From Streptomyces sp. PTY087I2 (GTDB lineage Bacteria > Actinomycetota > Actinomycetes > Streptomycetales > Streptomycetaceae), in NCBI RefSeq assembly GCF_001687325.1, contig NZ_LZRD01000016.1, positions 62,001 to 126,000 on the forward strand: a stretch of 64,000 nt of DNA, read 5' to 3'. Shown here piece after piece: positions 16,513 through 26,600 of the stretch. A model generated the notes under the pieces. It ran no database searches. It worked only from the letters and a program-made list of their open reading frames with translations, and was not told where the DNA came from. Position numbers and translations under genes: made by a program. The first letter of the stretch is position 1; every line of letters starts with the position of its first letter.

Positions 16513-17595
16513 ATGATGATCCAGCGTCGATCCCGTACCCTCGCCGTGGCCTGCGTCCTCGCCGCCACCACGCTGGCCGCCGCCGGCTGCGCCAAGTCGG
16601 AGACCTCCAACAACGCGGGCGGCGACAGCAGTCAGGCGGCTCAGGAGGCCAAGACCCCCGATTCCTCGTCCGGCGCGGGCTGCACGCTGGAGACCTACGG
16701 CGCGCCCAAGCTCGACCTGAAGGACGCGGTGGTCGGCTTCTCCCAGTCGGAGAAGGAGGCCAACCCGTTCCGGATCGCCGAGACCCAGTCCATCAAGGAC
16801 GAGGCGAAGAAGATCGGCGTCAAGAAGCTGCTGACCACCAACGCCCAGTCCCAGCTGTCCAAGCAGATCAGCGACATCCAGGACATGCTGTCCCAGGGCG
16901 CGCAGTTCCTCATCGTGGCTCCGCTCAACTCCGACGGTCTGGAGCCCGCGTTGAAGGCGGCGGCCGCCAAGAAGGTCCCCGTCCTCACCATCGACCGCAA
17001 GGTCAACTCCACCGCCTGCAAGGACTACGTCGCCTTCCTCGGCTCCGACTTCGTCGAGCAGGGCAAGCGCGCCGCCGACGCGATGATCAAGGTCACCGGC
17101 GGCAAGGGCAAGGTCGCGATCCTGCTCGGCGCCTCCGGCAACAACGTCACCACCGACCGCACCAAGGGCTTCGTCGACCAGGTCAAGGCCGAGGCCCCCG
17201 GGCTGGAGATCGTCGCCCAGCAGACCGGCGAGTTCGCCCGCGACAAGGGCCAGCAGGTCATGGAGCAGCTCATCCAGTCCAAGCCCGACATCACCGCCGT
17301 CTACGCGGAGAACGACGAGATGGGCCTCGGAGCTCTCACCGCGATCAAGGCGGCCGGCAAGAAGCCCGGCAAGGACGTCAAGATCGTCTCGGTCGACGGC
17401 ACCCGCAACGCCGTCCAGGCCCTGGTCAACGGCGAGTACAACGCCGTCATCGAGTCCAACCCGCGCTTCGGCCCGCTCGCCTTCGCCACCGCGCAGAAGT
17501 TCTACGCCGGCGAGGAGATCCCCGAGAACGTCATCATCACCGACCGCGAGTACGACGAGGCCAACGCGAAGGACTCGCTCGGCGGAGCGTACTGA
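16513..17595 (+). CDS. Sugar ABC transporter substrate-binding lipoprotein
   Basis: A 360-residue periplasmic-binding-protein-type (Peripla_BP_4) lipoprotein. The signal peptide ends in a lipobox (TLAAAGC, Cys at about 26). The fold motifs VGFSQSEKEANPFR, VLTIDRKV, LLGASGNNVTTDRTKGF and VYAENDEMGLGAL match the YtfQ/RbsB group. ATG 16513 follows AAGGAG. As first gene of an operon with a double ATPase and two separate permeases, it matches the E. coli YtfQRT-YjfF galactofuranose system rather than the RbsABC layout. With the neighbouring GH127/CBM42 enzymes, L-arabinofuranose is the inferred ligand. Confidence 0.9.
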   Translation: MMIQRRSRTLAVACVLAATTLAAAGCAKSETSNNAGGDSSQAAQEAKTPDSSSGAGCTLETYGAPKLDLKDAVVGFSQSEKEANPFRIAETQSIKDEAKKIGVKKLLTTNAQSQLSKQISDIQDMLSQGAQFLIVAPLNSDGLEPALKAAAAKKVPVLTIDRKVNSTACKDYVAFLGSDFVEQGKRAADAMIKVTGGKGKVAILLGASGNNVTTDRTKGFVDQVKAEAPGLEIVAQQTGEFARDKGQQVMEQLIQSKPDITAVYAENDEMGLGALTAIKAAGKKPGKDVKIVSVDGTRNAVQALVNGEYNAVIESNPRFGPLAFATAQKFYAGEEIPENVIITDREYDEANAKDSLGGAY

Positions 17596-17646
17596 CCCGG
17601 CCGCCACTCCCACCGGAACCCGCACCGGCACTCCGACCGGCACTCC

Positions 17647-17691
17647 GGCCGCCGCCTCGCTCCTGGGCATCTCCCGGGCGACGCGGCGGCC
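17647..17691 (+). other. Intercistronic hairpin between binding-protein and ATPase genes
   Basis: Arms GGCCGCCGC (17647-17655) and GCGGCGGCC (17683-17691) enclose a GC-rich loop that can pair further. Such hairpins after a binding-protein gene often protect its mRNA from decay and partly attenuate readthrough, raising the binding protein over the membrane parts. Confidence 0.5.
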
Positions 17692-17727
17692 CGGGACCGT
17701 TCCCGTACCACCGGAAGGCCAGGACTC

Positions 17728-19407
17728 ATGGCACCCACCCACGCGACACCCCCGCACCCGGAGACCGCCGGGGCGGCCGGGGCCGCTGTCGCCGAACCCG
17801 ACCCTGTACTCGAAGCCCGCTCCGTGAGCAAGCGGTTCCCGGGCGTCGTCGCCCTGGACGACGTCTCCTTCGCCCTGCGTGCGGGCGAGGTCCACGCGCT
17901 CGTCGGCGAGAACGGGGCCGGCAAGTCCACCCTCATCAAGGTGCTCACCGGCGTCTACCAGAGCGACGGGGGCGAGGTGCGCGTCAGCGGCGAACCCGTC
18001 CGCTTCGCCCGCCCCTTCGAGGCGCAGCAGGCCGGGATCTCCACCATCTACCAGGAGGTGAACCTCGTCCCGCTGATGAGCGTGGCGCGCAACATCTTCC
18101 TGGGCCGGGAGCCGAAGAACCGTTTCGGGCTCATCGACTTCCCCCGGATGAACCGCGAGACCACCGAACTCCTCGACGGCTTCGGTGTCCGCGTCGACCC
18201 CAAGCGGCCCCTGCACACCCTCGGCATCGGCACCCAGCAGATGGTCGCGCTCGCCCGCGCCGTCTCCGTACAGGCGCAGGTCGTCATCATGGACGAGCCG
18301 ACCTCCTCGCTGGAGCCCCGCGAGGTCGAGACCCTGTTCCGGGTCATCGAGAGCCTGCGCGGCCAGGGCATCGCCGTCCTCTACGTCAGCCACCGGATGG
18401 ACGAGCTGTACCGCATCTGCGACCGGGTCACCGTGCTGCGCGACGGCCGCCACATCCACACCGGCGAACTCGCCCCGCTGGAGCGCATGCAGCTGGTGTC
18501 GATGATGCTCGGCCGCGACATGGCCGAGGTCCGCCGCGACGGCCTGACCGGCTTCGCCGCCGAGGGGCACGACGCCGCCCGCACCCCCGTCCTCACCGCG
18601 ACCGGCCTCGACCGCCGTCACCAACTGCACGACATATCCATGGAGTTGTACGCAGGTGAGGTGCTGGGACTCGGCGGGCTGCTGGGCTCCGGGCGCAGCG
18701 AGACCGCGAAGGCGCTGACCGGCGCGCTGCCCCTGGACGGCGGGGAGATCACCGTCGACGGCAAGCGCATCGGCCGCCCCACACCGGCCGCCGCGATCCG
18801 CGCGGGCATCAGCATGCTCCCCGAGGACCGCAAGGCCGAGGGGATCGTCCCCGGGCTCTCCGTCCGCGAGAACATCGTGCTCGCCGCCATGCCCCGGCTC
18901 TCCAAGGCCGGGATCGTCTCCCGCGCCAAGCAGGACCGCATTGTCGACATCTTCATGAAGCGACTGCGGATCAAGGCGTCCAGCCCCGAGCAGAAGGTCG
19001 GCGAACTCTCCGGCGGCAACCAGCAGAAGGTGCTCCTCGCCCGCTGGCTCTGCCTGGAGCCCAAGGTGCTGCTGCTCGACGAGCCCACGCGCGGCATCGA
19101 CGTCGGCGCCAAGGCCGAGGTGCAGTCCCTCATCGACGAACTCGCCCGCGAAGGGCTCGCCGTCCTGCTGATCTCCTCCGACATCGAGGAGCTGATCGAG
19201 GGCGCCGACCGCATCGTCGTGCTGCGCGGCGGCGCGGTCGCCGGTGAACTCGCCGGCGACGAGGTGGACGAGAGCCGCCTGCTCGAAGTGCTCGCCGACC
19301 ACACGCCCGACACCGTGCTCAGCGACCACACGCCCGGCGCCGTGCCCGGCGACCCCGTGCCCGACACCGGCGGGAAGGTCCCGGCCGGCCAGGAGGACCC
19401 CCGATGA
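17728..19407 (+). CDS. Sugar ABC transporter ATP-binding protein (two NBDs)
   Basis: A 559-residue CUT2-type ATPase with two fused nucleotide-binding domains. NBD1 has Walker A GENGAGKST and Walker B VVIMDEPTSSL; its signature loop is degenerate (LGIGTQQMVALARA). NBD2 has a degenerate Walker A (LGLGGLLGSGRSETAKAL), intact signature LSGGNQQKV and Walker B VLLLDEPTRGIDVG. This division is normal for RbsA/YtfR/MglA. The C-terminus carries a short DHTPDTV/DHTPGAV repeat. It overlaps the next gene by 4 bp (ATGA). Confidence 0.92.
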   Translation: MAPTHATPPHPETAGAAGAAVAEPDPVLEARSVSKRFPGVVALDDVSFALRAGEVHALVGENGAGKSTLIKVLTGVYQSDGGEVRVSGEPVRFARPFEAQQAGISTIYQEVNLVPLMSVARNIFLGREPKNRFGLIDFPRMNRETTELLDGFGVRVDPKRPLHTLGIGTQQMVALARAVSVQAQVVIMDEPTSSLEPREVETLFRVIESLRGQGIAVLYVSHRMDELYRICDRVTVLRDGRHIHTGELAPLERMQLVSMMLGRDMAEVRRDGLTGFAAEGHDAARTPVLTATGLDRRHQLHDISMELYAGEVLGLGGLLGSGRSETAKALTGALPLDGGEITVDGKRIGRPTPAAAIRAGISMLPEDRKAEGIVPGLSVRENIVLAAMPRLSKAGIVSRAKQDRIVDIFMKRLRIKASSPEQKVGELSGGNQQKVLLARWLCLEPKVLLLDEPTRGIDVGAKAEVQSLIDELAREGLAVLLISSDIEELIEGADRIVVLRGGAVAGELAGDEVDESRLLEVLADHTPDTVLSDHTPGAVPGDPVPDTGGKVPAGQEDPR

Positions 19408-20378
19408 CCACCCAGGCCACCCTGCCACGCCCCGCGAAGCCGCTCGCCCGGCTCCGCGACCCCGCCTGGTACCAGGAGTACGGGGTGTACGCGGCCGTCG
19501 CCGTCGTCCTGCTGTTCAACGCCCTGTTCACCGAACACTTCATGACGGCCGACAACCTGCGCACCCAGCTCGTCCAGGTCGCGCCCATCGTGATCGTCGC
19601 GCTGGGCATGGCCCTGGTCATCGGCACCGAGGGCATCGACCTCTCCGTCGGCTCCACCATGGCGCTCGCCGCCGCCCTGCTGCCGCTCTACCTCGGTTAC
19701 GGACTGGTCCCCGCGCTCCTGATCGCCCTGCTCGCCGGGGCCGTGGTCGGCGCGATCAATGGGACGCTCGTCTCGCTCGTCGGGCTGCAACCCATCGTCG
19801 CCACGCTCGCCCTGTTCGTCGGCGGCCGGGGCCTCGCCCTCGTCATGGCGGACGGCCAGCTCAAGCAGATCGTCAACCCGGACATCCTCGCGCTCGGCAC
19901 CGGCTCCTTCCTCGGCATCCCGACGGTCGTCCTCATCGCGGGCATCCTCGCGCTGGCCGTCGCGTTCCTGGTGCAGCGCACCACCTTCGGCCGGCAGATC
20001 GTCGCCATCGGCGGCAACCGCTCGGCCGCCGCCCTGTCCGGACTGCCCGTCAAGCGCGTCCTGATCGGCGTCTACATCCTCTGCGGGGTGATGGCCGCCC
20101 TCGCGGGCATCCTCGCCACCGCACGGCTCACCGCCAGCGACCCGTCCTCCCTCGGCACCCTCATGGAGCTGTCCGCCATCACGGCGGTCGTCGTCGGCGG
20201 CACCCCGCTCAACGGCGGCTCCATCCGGGTGCTCGGCACCGTCGCCGGAGCCCTGCTGATGCAGCTGCTGCGCGCCACCCTCGTCAAGCACGACCTGCCC
20301 GACTCCACCGCACAGATCGCCCAGGCGGCCATCATCATCGCCGCCGTCTACGTCGCCCGGGAGCGTAGGTCCCGATGA
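19404..20378 (+). CDS. Sugar ABC transporter permease (YtfT/RbsC type)
   Basis: A 324-residue BPD_transp_2 permease with about ten membrane helices. The conserved GTEGIDLSVGSTMAL motif near residue 78 and the VVGGTPLNGGSIRV loop near the C-terminus are the RbsC-family signatures. It is translationally coupled to the genes on both sides (4-bp overlaps). It forms the channel with the next gene as a heterodimer, the arrangement seen in YtfT/YjfF. Confidence 0.92.
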   Translation: MTTQATLPRPAKPLARLRDPAWYQEYGVYAAVAVVLLFNALFTEHFMTADNLRTQLVQVAPIVIVALGMALVIGTEGIDLSVGSTMALAAALLPLYLGYGLVPALLIALLAGAVVGAINGTLVSLVGLQPIVATLALFVGGRGLALVMADGQLKQIVNPDILALGTGSFLGIPTVVLIAGILALAVAFLVQRTTFGRQIVAIGGNRSAAALSGLPVKRVLIGVYILCGVMAALAGILATARLTASDPSSLGTLMELSAITAVVVGGTPLNGGSIRVLGTVAGALLMQLLRATLVKHDLPDSTAQIAQAAIIIAAVYVARERRSR

Positions 20379-21427
20379 ACAAGACCACCACACCGGCCAC
20401 CGTGCCCCCGGCCGAGGCCCCGGCGCCGCTCAAGAGCGCCCCCTCGCGCCCCGAACCCCGCCCCGAGCGCTCCACCGGCTCCCGCATCGGGGAACTCGTC
20501 CAGCGCCAGGGCGTCCTCGCGGTCCTGCTGACCGTGATCCTCATCGCCTCGTTCATCTACCCGACGTTCGCCAGCCTCGACAACGCCCGGGGCGTCACCG
20601 TCCAGGCCTCGTTCCTCGCGATCGTCGCGCTCGGCATGACCCTGGTCATCATCACCGGCGGCATCGACCTCTCCGTCGGCTCCGTCTTCGCCCTCGGCGG
20701 CGTCCTCGCCGCCTGGGCATCGCCATGGGGCTTCTTCGCCGCCCTGCTCGTACCCCTGGTGGTCTGCGGTGCGATCGGCCTGGTCAACGGGCTGCTCATC
20801 GCCCGCGCCAACATGGCCCCCTTCATCGTCACGCTCGCCAGTCTTCTCGCCGCGCGCGGCATGCTGCTCGCCTTCACCGACGAGGGCGCCACCACCTACC
20901 TGGTGCCCAAGGACTCCGCCTTCGCCGAGCTGGGCCAGGGCAGCGTCTGGGGCTTCGGCTACCCGATCCTCATCGCGCTGGCCCTCTTCGGGGCGGGCGG
21001 CCTCCTCCTCCAGCGGACCTCGTTCGGCCAGACGCTGTTCGCGGTCGGCGGCAGCAGCGACGCGGCCACCCTGATGGGGCTGCCCGTCGCCCGGACGAAG
21101 ATCCTCGTCTACACCCTCAGCGGGCTGCTCGCCGGACTCGCCGGAGCGCTGAACGCCGCCCGCCTCTCCTCCGGCGTCACCATCGTCGGCGTCGGCATGG
21201 AGCTGGACGCGATCTCCGCCGTCGTCATCGGCGGCACCCTCCTCATCGGCGGAGCGGGCTCGATCAGCGGCACCCTCTGGGGCGTCCTGCTGCTCGCCGT
21301 GATCCAGAACCTGATCAACCAGATCGGCTCGCTCAACTCCTCGTACCAGTCGGTGGTCAGCGGCGGCTTCCTTATCGTTGTCGTGGTGGCGCAGCGTTAC
21401 CTCGCGCGCAGCCGGAGAACCACCTGA
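20375..21427 (+). CDS. Sugar ABC transporter permease (YjfF/RbsC type)
   Basis: A 350-residue paralogue of the preceding permease, with a longer proline-rich cytoplasmic N-terminus. It carries ITGGIDLSVGSVFALGG and VIGGTLLIGGAGSISGT, and about ten membrane helices. ATG 20375 overlaps the upstream stop. Two different permeases in one operon point to the furanose-transporter subgroup. Confidence 0.92.
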   Translation: MNKTTTPATVPPAEAPAPLKSAPSRPEPRPERSTGSRIGELVQRQGVLAVLLTVILIASFIYPTFASLDNARGVTVQASFLAIVALGMTLVIITGGIDLSVGSVFALGGVLAAWASPWGFFAALLVPLVVCGAIGLVNGLLIARANMAPFIVTLASLLAARGMLLAFTDEGATTYLVPKDSAFAELGQGSVWGFGYPILIALALFGAGGLLLQRTSFGQTLFAVGGSSDAATLMGLPVARTKILVYTLSGLLAGLAGALNAARLSSGVTIVGVGMELDAISAVVIGGTLLIGGAGSISGTLWGVLLLAVIQNLINQIGSLNSSYQSVVSGGFLIVVVVAQRYLARSRRTT

Positions 21428-21473
21428 ACCGCATGGGCCGGGTCGAGTCGAACCAAGGGAAACAAGGAGTGCC

Positions 21474-22505
21474 GTGGGCGTCAGCCTCAAGGACGTAGCT
21501 CAACGGGCGGGCGTGTCCATCAAGACCGTGTCGAACGTGGTCAACAACTACCAGCACGTCACCCCGAAGATGCGGGCCAAGGTGCAGCAGGCGATCGACG
21601 AGCTCGGCTACCGGCCGAACCTCACCGCCCGCCATCTGCGCAAGGGCCGCACCGGCATCATCGCGCTCGCCGTCCCCGAGTTCGGCAACCCGTACTTCGC
21701 GGAGCTGGCCGGCGAGGTCGTCGACGCGGCCGCCCGGCACGACTACACCGTTCTGGTCGACCACACGGCGGGCCAGCGCGAGAAGGAACTGCTGGTCTGC
21801 CAGGGGTTCCGCTCCCATGTCATCGACGGGCTCATCCTCAGCCCCATCCACCTGGAGACCGAGGACCTGATGGCCCGCACCGAGACCGCGCCGCTGGTGC
21901 TGCTCGGCGAACGCGAGTACGAGGCCCCGTACGACCACATCGCCATCGACAACGTGGCCGCCGCCCGTGAGGCCGTCGCCCACCTCATCGCGCTGGGCCA
22001 CCGCCGTATCGCCTTCCTCGGCTCCCGCACCGGGCAGGAGCGCCAGCCCGCCCACCTCCGGCTGCGCGGCTGGCGCGAGGAGCTGGCCGCCTCCGGCATC
22101 ACCCCCGACGAGTCCCTGGTCGTCGTCACCGACGGCTACGGCCGCGAGGACGGGGCCGCCGCGATGGCCTCCCTCCTCGACCGGGGCGAGCGGCCCGACG
22201 CCGTGTTCGCGTACAACGACCTGATCGCGATCGGGGCCATGCGCACCATCACCGAACGTGGCCTCACCATCCCGGACGACATCGCCGTCGTCGGCTTCGA
22301 CGACATCGAGGAGAGCCGGTACGGGGCCACCACCCTCACCACCATCGCCCCGGACAAGGCGGCCATCGCCCGGCTCGCCGTCGACAGCCTCGTCGAACGC
22401 CTCGCCGGCACCCCGGTCGCCGAACCCCGGCGCCCCCGCCCCGGCTACCGCCTCGTCGTCCGCGAATCCACCACGCCCCGCGAGGCCGGCGGACCGCCGA
22501 GCTGA
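21474..22505 (+). CDS. LacI-family transcriptional regulator of the arabinofuranoside locus
   Basis: A 343-residue regulator. The N-terminal HTH (SLKDVAQRAGVSIKTVSNVVNN) and hinge (GYRPNLTARHLRKGRTG) are followed by a periplasmic-binding-like sensor domain (ALAVPEFGNPYF, VDGLILSP, VFAYNDLIAIGAM, DIAVVGFDDIEESRY). GTG 21474 follows AAGGAG with short spacing and puts the HTH at the N-terminus; the frame runs upstream into the permease. It probably binds the AACGTT palindromes upstream of the importer operon and the GH127 gene, with the imported sugar as inducer. Confidence 0.9.
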   Translation: MGVSLKDVAQRAGVSIKTVSNVVNNYQHVTPKMRAKVQQAIDELGYRPNLTARHLRKGRTGIIALAVPEFGNPYFAELAGEVVDAAARHDYTVLVDHTAGQREKELLVCQGFRSHVIDGLILSPIHLETEDLMARTETAPLVLLGEREYEAPYDHIAIDNVAAAREAVAHLIALGHRRIAFLGSRTGQERQPAHLRLRGWREELAASGITPDESLVVVTDGYGREDGAAAMASLLDRGERPDAVFAYNDLIAIGAMRTITERGLTIPDDIAVVGFDDIEESRYGATTLTTIAPDKAAIARLAVDSLVERLAGTPVAEPRRPRPGYRLVVRESTTPREAGGPPS

Positions 22506-22552
22506 CGCACCCTCGCGAGGCCCCTTCCGCACCTCCCCCCAAGGAACTCCTC

Positions 22553-23620
22553 ATGCCCACCGTGCACCGCAAACCGTTCGGCCGCGCCCACGGGCAGAGC
22601 GAGACCGACCTCTGGACCCTCGACTCCGGCACCGGCGTCCGGGCCGAGATCCTCACCTACGGCGGTGTCCTGCACAGCCTCACCGTGCCGGACACCGCGG
22701 GCGAACCCGGCCCGGTCGTCCGCTCCCTGCCCGCGCTCGACGACTACACCGACAAGAACCCGTACTTCGGGGCGATCGTCGGCCGGTACGCCAACCGCAT
22801 CGCCCACGGCCGCTTCACCCTCGACGGCACCACGCACCACATCCCCGCCAACGACCGCGGCCACGCCCTGCACGGCGGCCCCGACGGCTTCCACACCAAG
22901 ATCTGGGAAGCCACCGGGCACCGCACCGGCACCGCCGCCGTCCTCCGGCTCACCCTGCACAGCCCGGACGGCGACATGGGCTTCCCCGGAGCGCTCGACG
23001 TCACCGCCACCTACACCCTGGACACCGCCGGAACCCTCGCCGTCGACTACACGGCCACCACCGACCGCCCCACCGTCCTCAACCTCACCCACCACGCCTA
23101 CCTCAACCTCGGCGACGACGACATCCTCGGCCACACCCTCCAGGCCGACGCCGACGCCTACCTCCCCGTCGACGCCGACTCCATCCCCGAAGGCCCGCCC
23201 GCCCCGGTGACCGGTACCCCCTTCGACCTCACCACCCCCCACCGCATCGGCGAACGCCTCGCCCACCCGGACGCCCAACTGGACCAGGCCGGCGGCTACG
23301 ACCACTGCTGGATCCTGCGCCCCGCCGCCACCCCCGGCACCCTGCGCCGCGCCGCCCGCCTCACCGCCCCCGGCGACCGGCGCACCCTGGAACTGTGGAC
23401 CACCGAACCGGGCCTTCAGATCTACACCGCCAACCAGCTCGACGGAGCGTTCACCGACGGCACCGGCCGCCGCCATCAACGCCACGGCTCCCTCTGCCTG
23501 GAGACCCAGCACCTCCCGGACTCACCCAACCGCCCCGACCACCCGAGCACGGTGCTGCGCCCCGGAGCCGTCCTGCGCAGCCGCACCGAATGGCGCTTTC
23601 CGCACCTGCGGGCGGGGTAG
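22553..23620 (+). CDS. Aldose 1-epimerase (galactose mutarotase family)
   Basis: A 355-residue GalM-type mutarotase, cytoplasmic. It shows YGGVLHSLTVPD, VGRYANRIAHGRF, the HALHGG segment, NLTHHAYLNL (catalytic His) and a C-terminal acidic residue in TTEPGLQIYTANQ. It interconverts alpha and beta anomers of the imported sugar before phosphorylation or isomerisation. It is last in the importer operon, 47 bp after lacI, with AAGGA at 22541-22545. Confidence 0.9.
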   Translation: MPTVHRKPFGRAHGQSETDLWTLDSGTGVRAEILTYGGVLHSLTVPDTAGEPGPVVRSLPALDDYTDKNPYFGAIVGRYANRIAHGRFTLDGTTHHIPANDRGHALHGGPDGFHTKIWEATGHRTGTAAVLRLTLHSPDGDMGFPGALDVTATYTLDTAGTLAVDYTATTDRPTVLNLTHHAYLNLGDDDILGHTLQADADAYLPVDADSIPEGPPAPVTGTPFDLTTPHRIGERLAHPDAQLDQAGGYDHCWILRPAATPGTLRRAARLTAPGDRRTLELWTTEPGLQIYTANQLDGAFTDGTGRRHQRHGSLCLETQHLPDSPNRPDHPSTVLRPGAVLRSRTEWRFPHLRAG

Positions 23621-23646
23621 CCGGGCGGCCGGGCCGGTCAGGTCGG

Positions 23647-26600
23647 CTACTTCAGATACGGCCCCGCCACGCCGACCTTCCCGGGCGCGGCGTTCTTACC
23701 GCCGAGGTCCAGGACGTACACGCGCAGGTTGCCCTTGCCGGGGGCCGGTACGGAGAGCGTGCCCGAGGTGACCTCCTTGGTGTCGCCCGTGACGGCGTCC
23801 TTGTACGTGCCGTTCGGGACGCCGGTGTACGTGGCGCTCCCGGAGACCGTCACCAGGGCGAAGCTGTCCGTGCCGCTCGCGGTGTCGGTGTAGCGGCGCT
23901 TGTACGCCATGGAGCCGCTGATGCCCTCCGTGGAGTACTGGCCCATCTGGAGCGCGGGCACGGCACGGCGGATCTCGTTGAGGCGCTGGAGGTGGCGGGC
24001 CAGCGGGGCGGACAGGGTGTCGGCGACCTTGCCGGTGGCCGAGGAGACCTTGCCGAAGTCCGAGGCCGTGACCTCACCGGCCAGGTGGTCCCCGAAGTAG
24101 GCCCGCCCGGTCGTCGCCAGCGGGCACGTCGGACCGCAGTCGATCTGCTTGCCCTTCTGGAACTCGATCTCGGAGCCGTAGTAGAGCGTCGGAATGCCCC
24201 GGAAGGTCCACATCAGCGACATGTTCTCGGCCCAGGCGTCCGTACCGCCGGTGTAGCGCTCGCTGCTCTTGTTGGGGCCGTAGTCGTGGCTGTCGACGTA
24301 GACCACGTTGTACGTGGCGTCGTTGACCGCGTCGTCGGAGTCCTTGCCGTTGTGGAACGCGTTGTCGGCGTCACCGAAGTTCATGTGCATCCGCATGTCG
24401 ATGATGTTCATCCCGGAGAACCGGCTGCGGTCGGGCGCGTGGTAGGCGTTGCCCTGGAGGAAGGCGTTGTCGGAGACGGGCTGGGACGCCGTGCCCTGCT
24501 GCTGCTCGTAGTCGTACATCTCCAGGGCGGCCTTCTCGTCGTCCGCGCTGTACTCCTTGCGCTCCTTCCACGTGAAGAACTGCGCCGAGTGGTTGACCGA
24601 GCCACGGTTCCACTTGTCGTTGACGAAGGCCGCGACCTCGCCGAAGACGAAGAAGTTCTGTGCCGCCTCCGCGCCGAACCGCTGCGTGACGCGCTCCTGG
24701 ATCGCGGGCAGGAAACGGCGGTTCCAGGTGGTGCGGGGGATGTGCACCGCCGTGTCGAGCCGGAAGCCGTCGACGCCCATGTCGATGTACTTGTTGTACG
24801 CGCCGATCAGATAGTTCTGGACCTGGGCGTTCTCGGTGTTGAAGTCCGCGAGGTCGTCGTGCAGCCAGCAGGAGCGGGAGTCCTCGCCCTCCCAGTTGCC
24901 GATCCAGCAGGTGTGGTAGAGCGCCTTCGGGAACATGCCCGAAGTGGGGCTGGGCCACTGGCAGTTGTAGATGCGGTAGCCCTCCGGCGAGGTGTGCCCG
25001 GTGGGTGTGCCCCAGCCCACGCAGGTGTTGCCCGTCGGCTCGGCCGCGGACCACAGGTCGCCGTTGTAGTACGACTTCCCGGACTTGGGCTCGACGGTGA
25101 GGCCGTCGTACGTGAACCCGTCGTTCTGCTCGTCGTAGTACCAGCTCCACTGCGCGTCGCGCACGCCGTACGCCTTCGGGGTGAACAGGCCCTTCGCGCC
25201 CCACCGCGAGGAGTGGTTGTGGACGACGTCCTGGTAGATCTTCATGCCTTTCGCGTGGGCGGCGTTGATGAGGTCCTGGTAGGAGGCTCCGGCCGACTCC
25301 AGCCGTGGGTCCACCCGGTAGAAGTCGTAACCGTGGTAGCCGTGGTAGTCGTAGTCCGACCGGTTGAGGACGACCGGGGTGATCCAGATCGCGGAGAAGC
25401 CGAGCCCCTTGATGTAGTCGAGCTTCTGCACCAGCCCCTTGAAGTCGCCCCGGAACATGGGGTCGTCGTTGGCGGCGTTGCCGGACTTCTCGTGTTGGCT
25501 GCCGCCCCGGTTGTTCGTGGGGTCGCCGTCGTTGAACCGGGCGGTGAGCACGAAGTAGATCGGGTCCTTGCGGGGATCGGTGCCCAGCGGTGTGCCCGCG
25601 GCGGGGGTCGTGGGCTGCTCGCCGGTGGTGACGGAGGCCGGGGCGGACTCGGCCGAGACGTTCCCGGCGGCGTCGACGGCCCGCACGGTGTAGCGGTAGG
25701 CGGTCCTGGCCTCAAGTCCCGTGTCGGAGAAGACGGTCGAGGTGGTGTCGGTGACCACCGTGCCCTTCGTTCCCCCGGTCCTGGTGAGCTGATACTTCGT
25801 CACGCCCCGGTCGTCCGTGGCGGGTTCCCAGGTGACCACGACCGACACCCCGTCGGCGGCGGCCTTCACCCCGGTGGGCGCGGACGGCGCCTCGGTATCC
25901 GGTTCCTCGGCCGCGCACGGGTCCTTCGCCGAGGCCGTCACCGTACGGTCCTTCACCGTGGTGAGCCCGGTCGCCAGGGTGTAGTCGCTGCCGTTGTTGT
26001 TGTCCCAGACGCCGTTGCCGTTGTTGAACGCGGCCTGGAGCCCGGTGGCCGTCCCGAGGTCGACCGTGCGCTTCACCCAGCCCGTGCAGGCTGCTTCCAT
26101 GCCGATGCCGGGGACGGTCGTCCACGCTCCGCCGTGCGGGCGGTAGTGGAGATTGACGGTGGACCAGCCGACGGTGGAGGTCGCGTAGTAGACGGACGCC
26201 GTGTTCGGCCCGTCGGGCGCCTCCGGCTCCTCGGGCTCCCCGGGACCCGCACCCGCGCACGGATCGCTGTGTGCCACGACCCCGTCCTGGACCGTGATGC
26301 TCCCGGAGCCCAGGTCGTAGTTCCGGCCCGCGTTGTTGTCCCAGGTGCCCGAGCCGTCGTTGAAGGTCGCCTTGAGGCCGGCCGCGCCGTCGAGCGGGAC
26401 CGTCAGCTTGACCCAGTCGGCGCAGGCGGCCTCCATCCGCGTGCCGGGAACGGCGGTCCAGGAACCGCCGTCGGGGGCGTAATGCAGGTAGTACGCCGAC
26501 CAGTCGCGGGTCTTCGTGGAGTAGAAGACGGTCGCCGTGGTCTCGGTGGCGGCCGAGGAGGCGACGGGTTCGCTCGTCGGCGCGGGGCGCGTCTGCGGCA

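Noticed and set aside
16372..19428. Minus-strand frame of 1018 codons opposite the sugar importer
   Set aside because: Antisense shadow of the binding-protein and ATPase genes; no motifs.
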